A DNA stretch of 64,000 nt from Xenopus tropicalis. Its lineage: Eukaryota; Chordata; Amphibia; Anura; Pipidae. This document shows, piece after piece, positions 47,192-59,000 of the stretch. Numbering within the stretch: the first letter of the stretch is position 1; each line of letters begins with the position of its first letter. The notes beneath the pieces are model-generated. The model was not told the origin of the DNA. It worked only from the letters and a program-made list of their open reading frames with translations, and did not search any database. A program made the translations under genes and the position numbers. The stretch covers positions 58,658,222 to 58,722,221 of the forward strand of contig NC_030677.2 of assembly GCF_000004195.4 (NCBI RefSeq). The letters are read 5' to 3'.

Positions 47192-48430
47192 TAGGTAATG
47201 TGGTGCTCAATAGCTGTTAGTAATATTTGGCTTCTTGGGGGGGGGGGGGGATTACACTTTTAGAAGGGTAGTTAGACACTTAGAGGAGAATAAACTGCAG
47301 GTCCCCATAGTTTCTCCAATATTAGTTATTGCACTAATTTCTCCAAAAACCAGAACAAGGATTCCCATGCCTCTTGGTCCCAGCCTTTTTCTCTTCTATT
47401 CAGGTCAGGGGTTCTGTGCTCTACAGACCACAGGCACAGGGGTTAACATGCAATGGACCTAGGCCCTATCTAGTCCTAGCCTCCCTCCTCACTGGTTTCC
47501 TATTTAGCCAAGTACCACTGGGACACTGGACTCTTTCTTACTCCTCATTGCAGCCTCAGCTGCTGAACTAGCTGTTCACCACTTAAGAGTGAGCTCCATG
47601 GGTCTTACCTATTGCTAGCTAACCTAACTATCTGGCTGCCTGTTGTCTTTCACTTTTCTTTTTACATTTGCCAAAAAGCAAGGGCCTAATGCTCTACTCC
47701 TACTCTCTCAAGGGAAATCCCCTCTAATTGACAGAGAGTAGAACCTGCTGTAGAACCTCCTCAAGGTTCTCCCCTCCTAGCAGCACAATCTAGTCACTGG
47801 GACCAAAATAACACTATTTACATATAATAAACTTACAATAAAACATCTATCACTTACAAGTTTGCCATTGTGCCAGTATAGCTGGGAGCCAAGCACGCCA
47901 TGATTATTCACTATAGTTCCTTAGCTGCTGAAGATAGATTTAGTTACTTTTTGGAGGAATTGTGTTAGAATTTCAGGACAAAACACACCAGAAGCATTTT
48001 GTGAACTAATGTTTATTCATTTAGACATAACAATAATTACAAACTGCCAACCCAGGACAATGCCATTATCATTGCCTTCAGCTAATAATGTGTTATATTT
48101 TTTAATATTTATTAAAAAGATCTACAGTAAAACAAGTATTTAAAGAATTACTATAAAAATATTTATATGTACAACAACAAAATGTGCAGGACAGTAAGTC
48201 AGTTGTACAAATAAAGTTTAAAACGAGAGAATAATATAACAACATACAGAAGTAACTGACGCTAAAGAAAATTTACAGTACAGTATGTCTAGCTAATGAT
48301 TCAGAAAGCTGAATGTAGGCATGTGGCAGACACACATCCTTTTATTTACTAAAATAAGTGTTGTGCTACATAGCCCTAGATGCATTAATAAAGCCGGTTT
48401 CATCTCTTGTCTATCCAATTATTAATTATA
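47192..48430. other. No gene seen
   Basis: Holds a G run (about 47237-47250). The AT-rich part at 47930-48310 has AATAAA-type hexamers on the minus strand (for example opposite 'tttattcat' near 48012) and could be transcribed untranslated sequence, but nothing proves it. Confidence 0.3.
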
Positions 48431-48431
48431 C

Positions 48432-48475
48432 ATACATATATATATATATATATACATACATATATGTATAGACGG
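48432..48475. repeat. TA/CATA microsatellite
   Basis: Alternating TA flanked by CATA units. Confidence 0.85.
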
Positions 48476-48577
48476 TAACACCTTAATTTTACATACCCTG
48501 ATTTTTAGTTTCACCTCATTTTACACTGTTTTTGTGGTCCCATTAATATATAAAAAGGAGGTTCATCTGTATGTGTA

Positions 48578-49227
48578 CAGGTATGGGACCTCTTATCCAG
48601 AATACTCAGGACCTGGAGATTTCTGGATAAGGGGTATTTCCTTAATTTGGATCATCAGGCCTTAAGTATACCCAATATATATTATATTATATTAAATAAA
48701 CCCAATAGGAGTGTTTACCCTCTAATAAGGATTCATTATATCTTAGTTAAGGTCAAGTACAAGGTCCTGTTTTATTATTACAGGTATCAGACGCCTTATC
48801 CAGAAACCCATTATCCAGAAAGTTCCAAATTACGGGAAGGCTATCTCCAACAGACTCCATTTTAATCAAATAATTCACATTTTCTTTTTCTCTGTAATAA
48901 TAAAACAGTACCTTGTACTTGATCCTAACTAAGATATAATTAATCCTTATTAGAGCCAAAACAATCCTATTGGGTGTAAATACTGTTTAAATATATATTT
49001 GTTAGTAGATGTAAGGTAGGAGATCTGAATTTCGGAAACACCCCTTATCCAGAAAACCCCAGGTCCCGAGCAATCTGGATAATGGGTCCCATACCTGTAT
49101 AGAGAAAAAGGAAATTCTTTTGAAAAATTAGAATTATTTGATTATAATGGGAATCTATGGGAGATGATCTTTTCATAATTCAGAGCTTACTGGATAATGG
49201 GTTTCTGGATAATGGGTCCCATACCTG
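48578..49227. mobile_element. MITE 'CAGGTATGGGACC' interrupted by a second copy of itself
   Basis: The outer ends CAGGTATGGGACCTCTTATC and GGGTCCCATACCTG are flanked by TA (48576-48577, 49228-49229). The left part to 48780 and the right part from 49100 join to give one normal copy in the same orientation as 16715-17036. The break carries the nested copy below. Confidence 0.9.
48781..49097. mobile_element. Nested MITE 'CAGGTATGGGACC' (reverse orientation)
   Basis: Ends CAGGTATCAGACGCC and GGGTCCCATACCTG with TA at 48779-48780 and 49098-49099. It sits in the 'tttattatta' segment of the outer copy, showing directly that the family duplicates TA on insertion. Confidence 0.9.
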
Positions 49228-49229
49228 TA

Positions 49230-49914
49230 CTATATATATATCACACACACATATATAATAACTTCCAGTATATTGAAAGCATACATAGTACACATAGTAG
49301 AGATGTGGAAAATTAAGACTAAATTCAGGTTGCATCTCTAACTCTCAACCACAATATGACTGTTATCATGAGGATGAGAGGAAACCACCAGTCTGCTCAT
49401 GACACCCACAATAAGTTTTCAAAGCCATGCTATAAAAATGCCTTCTGAAATACTCGCCATTTTAAGCAACGGCTCACTATTTTCTATGGGGGGGGGGGGG
49501 GGAGAATGAGTTGTTCAAAAGGCAACACTGATATGAAAAAATAAAGATTTAAATTACCAGGTATAAAAAACTGTTCTTAATAGAAATTAAGCTTACGTAT
49601 CATTCTTTTTGGAATGAAAATTTTTGTTTAAAAAGTATAAAAAGTATAACGGTAAAAACAGCATATTTTAACATTTAATTGTATTCTGTTAATTGTATTC
49701 TATCCCAATACAATGTCTTGTTACTTGGAATATGTTTAAGTCTCTTTGGTGTCATTTGGAAGAATGGTGTTTATATAGCCGGGGGTTATGGGGCCCAATA
49801 GAGAGTCCAGTAAGACAAGGTTAACATAAGTAGAGGAGGCCCTGTAAAAAATTTTACACTTCCGTGTTTATGCAGCGACATTAACCCTTCCAAATCCTAG
49901 TTAGCATATGCTAA
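49230..49914. other. No gene seen
   Basis: Contains a G run (about 49490-49502). No supported gene. Confidence 0.35.
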
Positions 49915-50031
49915 TAAGAATTCGGATCCGGTTTGGCCAGAACCATGGATTTGGCCGAATCCGAACCCTGCCGAAAAAGGCATAATCATGGCCGAATACC
50001 GAATCGAATGCTGGATTTGGTGCATCCCTAT
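49915..50031 (-). mobile_element. hAT-like fragment ending 'TTGGTGCATCCCTA'
   Basis: The right end read on the minus strand, TAGGGATGCACCAAATCC, followed by 'gattcggtattcggcc', is a terminus common in vertebrate hAT-like repeats. The opposite end is missing. Confidence 0.6.
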
Positions 50032-50788
50032 TTTATATACCAGTAAAAGCACACCAACTGAGAAGATTATGACAATTCTGCCTAAGGAATCTAATGAAAG
50101 TAAAAGGATCTGGTGGCTATTGATTTTTATAATATTGCAGTGAGAAACATTGAACTTGAGACAGTTTAATAAACACATTGTTTAGGTTAAAAATGTCTGG
50201 TTCGCAACTAGAGTTTGTAACAGATAATCTCTCCATACCAATGAACTAACCCAACCTCTGTTTAGGTAATGGTTCACACTGCAGTGAAAGTGTAAGGAGT
50301 GTGGAAGTGTAACCTATGGTGGTGGGCGAGGGAGCCTCAGAGTTTTTGTACAAGAGTTAACAGTATACCTTTATATAAAATACCATTACTTTGACTTAGC
50401 AGAGCTTCCTTCCCTGTTATAAGTGTGTATTAGAGCCACTCTAAAGAGCCACTGAAAGAAATACCCCTGCAGTTTTTATCTACACTAGGTTGGGAACTAG
50501 CAGTCTCTCTTCCAGGCATGGCGGTGCCTTTTGGTGTACTCATGAAGAAAAGTAATGCAAAACAAGTCCTGTTTTTCTAATTGTTTCCAGTTGTTTAGTA
50601 TATGACTGGTAGCTTAGCAGTACATACAAACTGTTTACAGAGAAGCAATTCTTACTGTTACTGCATACTGGCCATTCAGTGCAATTATTCATACATTCCT
50701 GCTCTTCCCACTGCTGCTAGTAAAGCATCAAGTCTCTAGGGGTAAAGTGTTGTGCAAATGTTATAGGGACCTTAAATTGTAATTTCCA
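50032..50788. other. No gene seen
   Basis: No supported gene or repeat boundary. Confidence 0.35.
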
Positions 50789-51265
50789 AGGGTGAAGACA
50801 CACAGAGCTACTAGTAGAAGCTACTTGTTAGGGCTGTAGCAGACGGGGAGATTAGTCGCCTGTGACAAATCTCCCTTGTCGTGGACGACTAATCTCCCCA
50901 AATGCCATCCCACGGGCTTGAATGTAAATCGTTGTTAGGATGGCATACACAGCGCCCTCAAGGAAACTTCTGTGATTTCGGGAAATTGTGGCACCGCATA
51001 TGCCATCCCACTGACAATTTACTTTCAAGCCGGTGGGATGGCATATCGGGGAGATTAGTCGCTGGCGACAAGGGAGATTAATCTCCCCATCTGCCACGGC
51101 CCTTACAGTTACTAAAATAGACAATGCTGATCATTTGCTGATAATTGTCTCTACATGTGTTTTAGCAGAGGCAATTCTCAGTATTGTCTATGGCCTGGTA
51201 TTTTCTGGCATTTAGTAGCCATGACAAGTAGCTGCTTCTAAGTAGCTCCATGTGTCTTTGCCTCA
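50789..51265. mobile_element. MITE 'GGGTGAAGACACACAGAG' interrupted by another MITE
   Basis: The left piece (50789-50830) and right piece (51103-51265) together match 45719-45917. The interruption is the 50831-51102 element, flanked by TTA. Confidence 0.82.
50831..51102. mobile_element. Palindromic MITE 'GGGCTGTAGCAGACGGGG' (nested)
   Basis: Begins GGGCTGTAGCAGACGGGGAG and ends 'atctgccacggccc', with TTA on both sides (50828-50830, 51103-51105). Internal 'gggatggcat' and 'ggagattagtcgc' modules occur in both orientations. Same family as 18318-18563. Confidence 0.85.
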
Positions 51266-52929
51266 AGGAGTCAGGGACTGATTGTAAATAATATCTCTAA
51301 AGCACTGCATCATGTGTCAGCACTTTAGTAAAAAAGTATGCAACAAATGTCCAAGGGAAGCATCAGGTGCACAAAGTTTAATACAAAGGGCTTCAGTAAA
51401 TGCAGAATAGTACAGCAGCTCTTTGAATACTATGACATAAACTTACATAAACATATACACAATCAGAGGCTGCTGCTGTAAGTTGACCCATTTTCATAAA
51501 AATGTATCTAATTTTAAAACAAATCTGCCTCTCCTGCAGGTGTCTGTTTGGTGCCCCAGATACGGCTCTCATCTCATGGTTGCACATTTGAGTTCCTTTC
51601 AGTACATGCATCAGTTGCATGTAGATGTAGCTTGACAAAGGTACCCATAGTTATGAAGTACCTGAATTTTTCTTCAGCATTAAAAATATATTTTTCAACA
51701 TTCACAGACCATTTGTACAGTGTTGGATGTAACTGAAAGCAGAGCACACTGAGCAACTCCAAATGTCCTTGTAAAGAATCCCTAAGGGGTCTGACTGTGT
51801 AATATTATAAATGACAAACAAAGCTGGAAATAGTATACGTGTCCATGGCTTATGCCACACTTTTAAAAAAGATCTAAAGTCAAATACAACATATGTAAAC
51901 ATTTTAGCTGGGTTTCATATTTTTCAAGTTCTATACTGTTAATACCAGGCTTTTAGCTCAGCAGCTCTCATTGCTAGCTTTTCCCAAAGTAACCGATTAA
52001 GTACTTCATGCTGATGGGACCTGATATTTACAGAGACTTGGGGACTTGGAAAGCAATGCTAGGCAGGAGGAACAGCGAGAGCAATATGAAGAGAGGCTTG
52101 GGTCACAAATACCTTAGCTCTGAATGACAGCTATGGAGCAAATGCCTAAATTTAGAAGTATAGCGCTGCTAATAACTTTAAAACAACTGGAAAAAAAGAA
52201 AAATAGTACATTGAAACATTTAGAATTTCTTTAGATTTCTTTCCAGCTTCTGAGCTAATTCCGCAACCAACCTATATTGTTCCAGGGCACCAGGAAGCGT
52301 GACAGATTCTTATTCAGAGTCGCTGAATCTGAAAAAAAATGTGGTTTTTACATCAATTGAACTATAATTCAAATCACAATTTAGTTCTAATAGCACGTAA
52401 ACATAGTTTTAAATTGCAATTTGTTTTAAGCCCCCTTTCTGTCGATTTTCAGTCTGAGACCTTCACCCACCCTTTACTTCCTTTTCTGCTCTTAAACTCA
52501 CTTCCTGTGCTTTTGCATTGTTTCTCCTTTGTGCTTTATATGCAGAGGGTCTGTTGGAGAGCACCAAGATGCACCAAGCAGCTGCTTAAAGCTACCACAG
52601 TTACAGCAGCTACAGGCCAGACTGCTGCAGTGGTGCTTATCTTCGCTGTTTAATGGAAGTCTATGGGATACTCTAAAACTAATTCAAAAGTGTGCCAGGG
52701 GTGTGTCAGCTCAGCCTTCTTATGAGCTGCAAAGACCCATTACATTTCTTGATTTCCTTTGCTGCACATGGGGCACAGTTGGTTTCCTGCAGTATACAAC
52801 AGACCCTTAATTCCTCAAGTTAAGATGCACGAATTTGCATAGGATGTCCTGTCATGGATCCAGAGCCAGGGGCTAAGAAAATCCAAGTACTGCACCCACT
52901 TAACAGTCCCTTAATAAAACAAACCTTAC
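51266..52929 (-). other. Possible 3' untranslated / downstream region of the membrane-protein gene
   Basis: About 1.7 kb immediately downstream of the stop codon on the minus strand, with no recognised dispersed repeat. No AATAAA occurs close to the stop; ATTAAA variants lie opposite 52646-52652 and near 51379. A good splice donor abuts the stop codon, so the 3' end may lie elsewhere. Plus-strand frames at 52339-52810 are unsupported. Confidence 0.3.
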
Positions 52930-53007
52930 CTATGCTTTAATATTGTCTAAAGGAATCCCTGAAGATTCTGGGGATTTGTTGGTGCGGTCAAAGGAGTAAC
53001 TCATTTT
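52930..53007 (-). CDS. Membrane-protein gene, exon 6 (cytoplasmic tail and stop)
   Basis: Acceptor 'aacttttcttgcag' with a good pyrimidine tract. Encodes K-M-S-Y-S-F-D and a Ser/Pro-containing tail ending IPLDNIKA, then TAG at 52932-52930. The stop codon is followed at once by GTAAGG, so TAG|GTAAGG also reads as a splice donor, implying a possible intron in the 3' UTR. Confidence 0.83.
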   Translation of the reverse strand, partial: KMSYSFDRTNKSPESSGIPLDNIKA

Positions 53008-56000
53008 CTGCAAGAAAAGTTAAAAAACAAGCAATAAATACAATTAATTTTAGCTGTTGTCTGTATATTATTGGCTTTATTTTACCCATTAATGCCCATT
53101 CTACCCCTCTCCCCAAAACGACTATTCTATTCTGCCCAAACCATATCTCTCTCAAGATAAATAAAACCCATGAAAGAGCAGGCTGGCAGACATAGCACAC
53201 TGCAGTAGCACATAGCAGCCAGTCAGCAATTAGCAGTGATTATCTAATGGAATCAGATTATTAAACTTAAAGGTCTTTTTGTAGCTATGGATTACTAGTT
53301 TGATCACCACTAGGAGGCAGTCTACTAGCCTGGCCAGCAGGAATGATGTTTGATGCCTATGTAATTAGTAGGGAAAAGAAATGAAGATATGTATTTTTCC
53401 AAACCTTTATAAGCAAACTAATGATCAACTGATTTACTGCTATTATGGCTTCAATTTCTCAGTATTCTTTGTCTTTTGGCTGATTCACATTTATCTCTTC
53501 AATTTTCTGTTGCAATTTTATTTTCCTTTATTTTTTGGTGCTCAAACATGTAAGTTTGGCAATTTGTAAATTGTCTATGGCTAAAGCAGCCTCAGTGACC
53601 TGAACTATACTTACTTACATCAGTAATAATCCATGAACTAAAAAATATCAATGACACTGGCTCAAAATAGTAAAGATATATATATATTTGATCAATGGCA
53701 AAATATATATAGCAATATGTAGCAGCAAGCAACCCACCACATGTTAGGCACAAGGGAAAAACAGAAAGCAAGAAACCATTAGGGCATTTGATATATAAAC
53801 CAATTCAAACATCTGAAACATCACTCAAAGAGTGATCTCTGGCTATAGAAACAGTTGTCTTTGTCTACTGATCTGCCTCCTTTACTCTGCTTTGCCTCCT
53901 CTCCCCCCCAACCAGTTCTGATGTAGCTAAAGGGCTATTTTTCTTGAAGTACTCACTTTTTTCTTCTTTAGGACAAAGATTAAACTAATGATGATAAGTA
54001 TGACAAAGATGATCACAAAAAAAGCAATAAGACCTCCTAAAAAAAAGTAAGTAAAAAATGTTAGTCATGGGATACTGGTTCAAATTCAGGCAGCTGAACA
54101 CAATAAAAGTAACCAAATACAGTATTTACAAAAAATTGTAAAAATGGTGTATATGCTATCTGAGCTGATTCTTATATGTTGAGACTGCAGACAAATGTAT
54201 GTATGGATTAAAGAACGGCAGGAGCAGTAGTGCAACAACATTAGGGTTGAATTTTTGAAGCAACATTATTTAATTTTTCCTAAGATCTCCATGTGGCCCC
54301 ATTAAAATACAAAAGAATCCTCCATTGAGAATCCTGTCAGATAGGTGTAACTGTGTCTCCTTGTGCCTCAACTGTAAGTTTTAGGACAATGGCAGATGGG
54401 GCTATTCCTATTATTTTGCTGCCCATATGATTTTTAGCTTGGCAGGCAGATAAATTCTCAGTATTGCCCCTCCATTGACTGAAATGGTAGTTACCTGAAC
54501 CCTGATGTTGCACCTGCTGATCAGGGAATTATCACTGGCAAATAGAGCAATGAGCAGTGACTTGCAAGTGCACAGGCAGTCACCAGACAATAACAATTCC
54601 AGGCAATATGGGGGGGCAATTCTGAGCGTACTGCTGCCATCAAAGCTGGAAATAGGGTGGGTGGGAAAATGCTGTAATGTGCCCCAGGTGCCATAATTTT
54701 AGACACAGTTTTGCCATCAAATAAAAATTAATTTGCATGGTAGGTTGAAAAACTTTCTTTTAGAGCAGTGCTGTCCAACTGGCGGCCTTTGACCCCCCTC
54801 TGTGTGGCCCCCCCACCTGTCTGGCTGCTTTGATGGCTTACTCTTGTGTAAGCTTTAAATGGTATCATTACTGTGATTAACTGCCACCCCTGCATGGTTC
54901 ACACCTCAGATTCAGGCTGTAAACCCTGTGTTGTTTACACCATTTAATCTCTGCATTGTTCACCCCCTGCAGTGTTCACACCTCAGGCTCAGACTGTAAT
55001 CACCCACATTGTTCCCCTGTTCACACCCCAGACTGTAGGAGCAGTAGAAACCCACAAATAATCCCTGCACACTACAAAAAGAACATATACTGAGGTGGTA
55101 CTGCAATTAAAAAGTTTTTTAATATATAGTTATTGTGCAGACTGTAGGAGCAGTGCCAGCATTGTGTCACTGTAGGCTGCCTGTGTGTGCCATACTCTGC
55201 CTGCCCTATGCTGCCTGTGTGTGCCATACAGCATAGGGCAAGCAGAGTATGGCACACACAGGCAGGGTAGGGCAGGCAGAGTATGGCACACACAGGCAGG
55301 GTAGGGCAGGCAGAGTATGGCACACACAGGCAGGGTAGGGCAGGCAGAATATGGCACACACAGGCCAAGTATGGCACAAACCAGCCAAGAATGGCACACA
55401 CAGTCAAAGTATGGCACACACAGGCAGGGTAGGGAAGGCAGAGTATGGCACACACAGGCAGGGTAGGGAAGGCAGAGTATGGAACACACAGGCAGGGTAG
55501 GGAAGGCAGAGTATGGCACACACAGGCAGGGTAGGGAAGGCAGAGTATGGCACACACAGGCAGTGTAGGGAAGGCAGAGTATGGCAGGTTTTTGCTGTAC
55601 TACAACCATTAATATGGGTATGGTCATGTGATAACATGGGTGTGGTTTCAAGTGGGTGCGGTTTCAAAAAGAGGAGTGGTCAAAACTTGCTTCCATTATC
55701 GGCTCTCCACCACGTAGGTCGGAAAAATTCCGGCCCTCGGTACCACAGAAGTTGGACAGCACTCTTTTAGATTATTACAACATACCTGAACTTGATTGTT
55801 CCTCCCCTTTTCCTAATACAAAATAAGAACACGTTGGTTAATTAAATGCTGGTAAGCGGCAATGCAAGATAGTCATCCTAACTGGGAGCCAGCCACCAAC
55901 AAAGGGACTGGGACCCAACCAAGGTCAAAAGTATTTTTGTATGGACATAACAGATTGCCTTACAGACAAAGTATCATTTTAGGGCCAACAGAAAAGAAGG

Positions 56001-59000
56001 TCAACTAAAAATTCTGAAAGGTAAAAAAAAAAAATCAAGTCAAATGTGACTGTTCTTTCCTTAACGTTCACTTCATCTCAAGTGCTACATCACAAAGTAA
56101 TAATATACATATAGTAAATACTAAATATTAATTATTTCTATATTTCCATGTATTTAAATCTATGAGAATGAGCATCTGCATTGTTTGCCTGGTCTCAAGC
56201 AGTCTCTATAGGCTTCAAGAGAACCAAAATTCCCTCAAAACATTTTTTTGAGGGGGGCCTTCTAAAAACTTAAGCAATTAATTATTAATTAATTAATTAT
56301 GCATGCTCATAAAATATTTTTGGATATTTATGTATGGATTTTGGATGATATTATTGGTACAATATGGGCACCTTTAATATTAAGACAGTCCTATAGTGAA
56401 CATGGTACCCAAGCACTCGTCAAGACCAACTTACTGTTATTGGTACTATGTAATGTAGTGGAGGCTGAATGTGTAGTTGGCAATTCAGTTGGTAATGCAG
56501 GTATATTTTCCTTTTCTGGTATATAATCTATGAACAAATAAAAAGTAAATAAATACCAAATCCACACATGAAAGCCAGCAAAATTCCACAGCAAAGCAAA
56601 ATGCCTTGCAAACAAACATAGGACATTTTAGTGTTTATATTCTTACCAGTGAATAGTAGTAATGCAATCTTTATACAGTAATATCACCAGTGTATCCAGC
56701 AGTGCTTTTGCTACATGTGTAATACAAATGTTAATATACACACAATGACTAACCTGTGTTGTTGTAATTAGGAGAAGGGGTTGTGACATCTATAGAGGTA
56801 GAGCCATTGCTTATAATTTCATTTTCCACAGAAGCGCTGTTTGTCTGGTTTCCTTGTACTTGTGTAGTGTTCTCTAATTTGTACTCTGTTGTAACACTTT
56901 CTCTAGTTTTAGTGATGCCATTTGTCATTGTAGAACTCATTGCTCCCAGTATTAGGCCTGCATGAATAATTAGTTATAATACTACTATTAACAAACAGCA
57001 ATAATAATGTGCAGTTTTGGAACATATTGCCTAGGATGATAGGATACATTTATATTTAGATATTTCTAGAAGCCCTTTCGCCCATGGATGGTATCACTGA
57101 CTCTGATTCAGGGGAATTCCTGCAGTGTTCTAACAAACAGGACCAGAATGCTTACAAATATAACTTTTAATAGAATAATTACAAAGCATATGTTGAGAGA
57201 CACTAGCTCCGAAATGGACAGTAGTTTATTAAACAATAGGCTTTTCTACAGAACTTAACATTTTCCTTGTTTTTGTGTATGTGCCAGTACAGCTCCCTTT
57301 CGGGAAGCCCTGCGGATACATGAAATAATAGGGCACAGTGCCAGGGACCTGTGCTTCCCAATCATTCTGTGCTTTACTTAAGATTCAGATTTTCTGCCAA
57401 CTTTCCCTGGAGTGGCTCCCGATTTAGGCATACACTAATACTGCAGAATTGCTGTCCCACTTAAACAAGGGGATATTTTCCTATATAAACAAGTCTGAAT
57501 AAAGATGGGGACAATGAAAATCAGCTGTATAAATGAGGAGGCAACATATTTAATTCTGATTTTTAATTTGGAGCAGTGGGCAGAAATGGTGGGTATCTCG
57601 ACCTAAGACACTGTCAGCCATAAATAATGCTGGAGCTACTGTTTTGGGAAACTCCTAAAAATTTCCTTTGCTAAAACAGATGTTTTTCTGACACAAATTA
57701 CAAGCGGGACGCTCATGCCTAATCCCTAGATCCCCTGTACTTCCAAATCACATTGAGTTATTGCATCTTTCCTGATTATTCTGACCTCCTTCCTGCATTT
57801 CACCTGTTGATAGGGATAAGCTCTTGAAAGAACATCCTACCAGAGGTCCGTGCCAAATGGCAGAGAACAATATCAGTGGTACACATAACAGCAGCAGATT
57901 TAGTATATTAATATTTTCGATGCACCATAAATGCTTGCTTGATATGAGGTGGGGTATTTTCATGTACCATTTGCTGCATGATATACTCATAGTGAAATGA
58001 TTGTAAGAACATGGGTAAATACAATATGTCCTACTGAACCTGCTTTTAACTACCTTAATGTTACTGGATTTTACTGTGACATTTTATTTGCCCTGGTTTT
58101 CATTCTACATCATCCTACAACACACTATCTCCATAAAAGTATTTTGTGGACCATTTGAATCCCCCCAAATACTGAGCATTTACCCAATCTACAGTGAGAC
58201 TGGGGTCAGATCAACAACCCCCTTTTACAAGGGTAATTGATGATATTATTTTTCACATATATTCCCATATTTTGGCAACCCTATCCTGGTAGTGTTAGAA
58301 TTATTTTAATAGTTGGCCCACATTAAGGTTGCCATCTTTGGAGTGTAGAAAACCCAGATGGGAGGCAGGGAGGTGATGTCATGAGCGGGATGGGTGACAA
58401 CAGGGGTGTGGTTGAAGACATTAGTGGGGGTTATGATGTGGTAATTGGACAATCGCCACTTCAATCTAATAGTGCTGCATGGTTTCCCTAATTTCAAAAA
58501 ACGGGCAGGGAGTTTTGATGCTGCCTCTATCCTTCTTTGTGTACCAGAGGGAGGGTACCAAATTTTGTACTAGGAGGGGATGAACTGGCACTCATAATTA
58601 CATGGTTAAGTTGGGTTGAAAAAAGACCAAAATCCTTCACATTCAACCCTTCCAAATAAACCCTGGTCACATACTAACACCTACTTTTACAGGCCTATCT
58701 ATACACTCACATATATAAACCATATATACCAATATATAGATATTGGTATATATGGTTTATATATGTGAGTGTATAGATAGGCCTGTAGATTTTAGTATCA
58801 CGATAGCCTTGGATATTATGCTTGTTCAAGAACTCATCCAATGCACTCCTAAAGGCATTAATAGAATCTGCCATAACACTACTCATCACTCAAACATCCA
58901 CTAACTAAAAGGTTAACATATCCTCCAGAAAATGTCATTTTATTGTGAGATGAACAATTGGAGAATTATAAATAGATGTCAATAGAGAAGGAATATTCTT

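Noticed and set aside
55072..55667. Minus-strand open frames of 161-173 codons
   Set aside because: Same minisatellite within hAT copy 2; no coding signature beyond the repeat.
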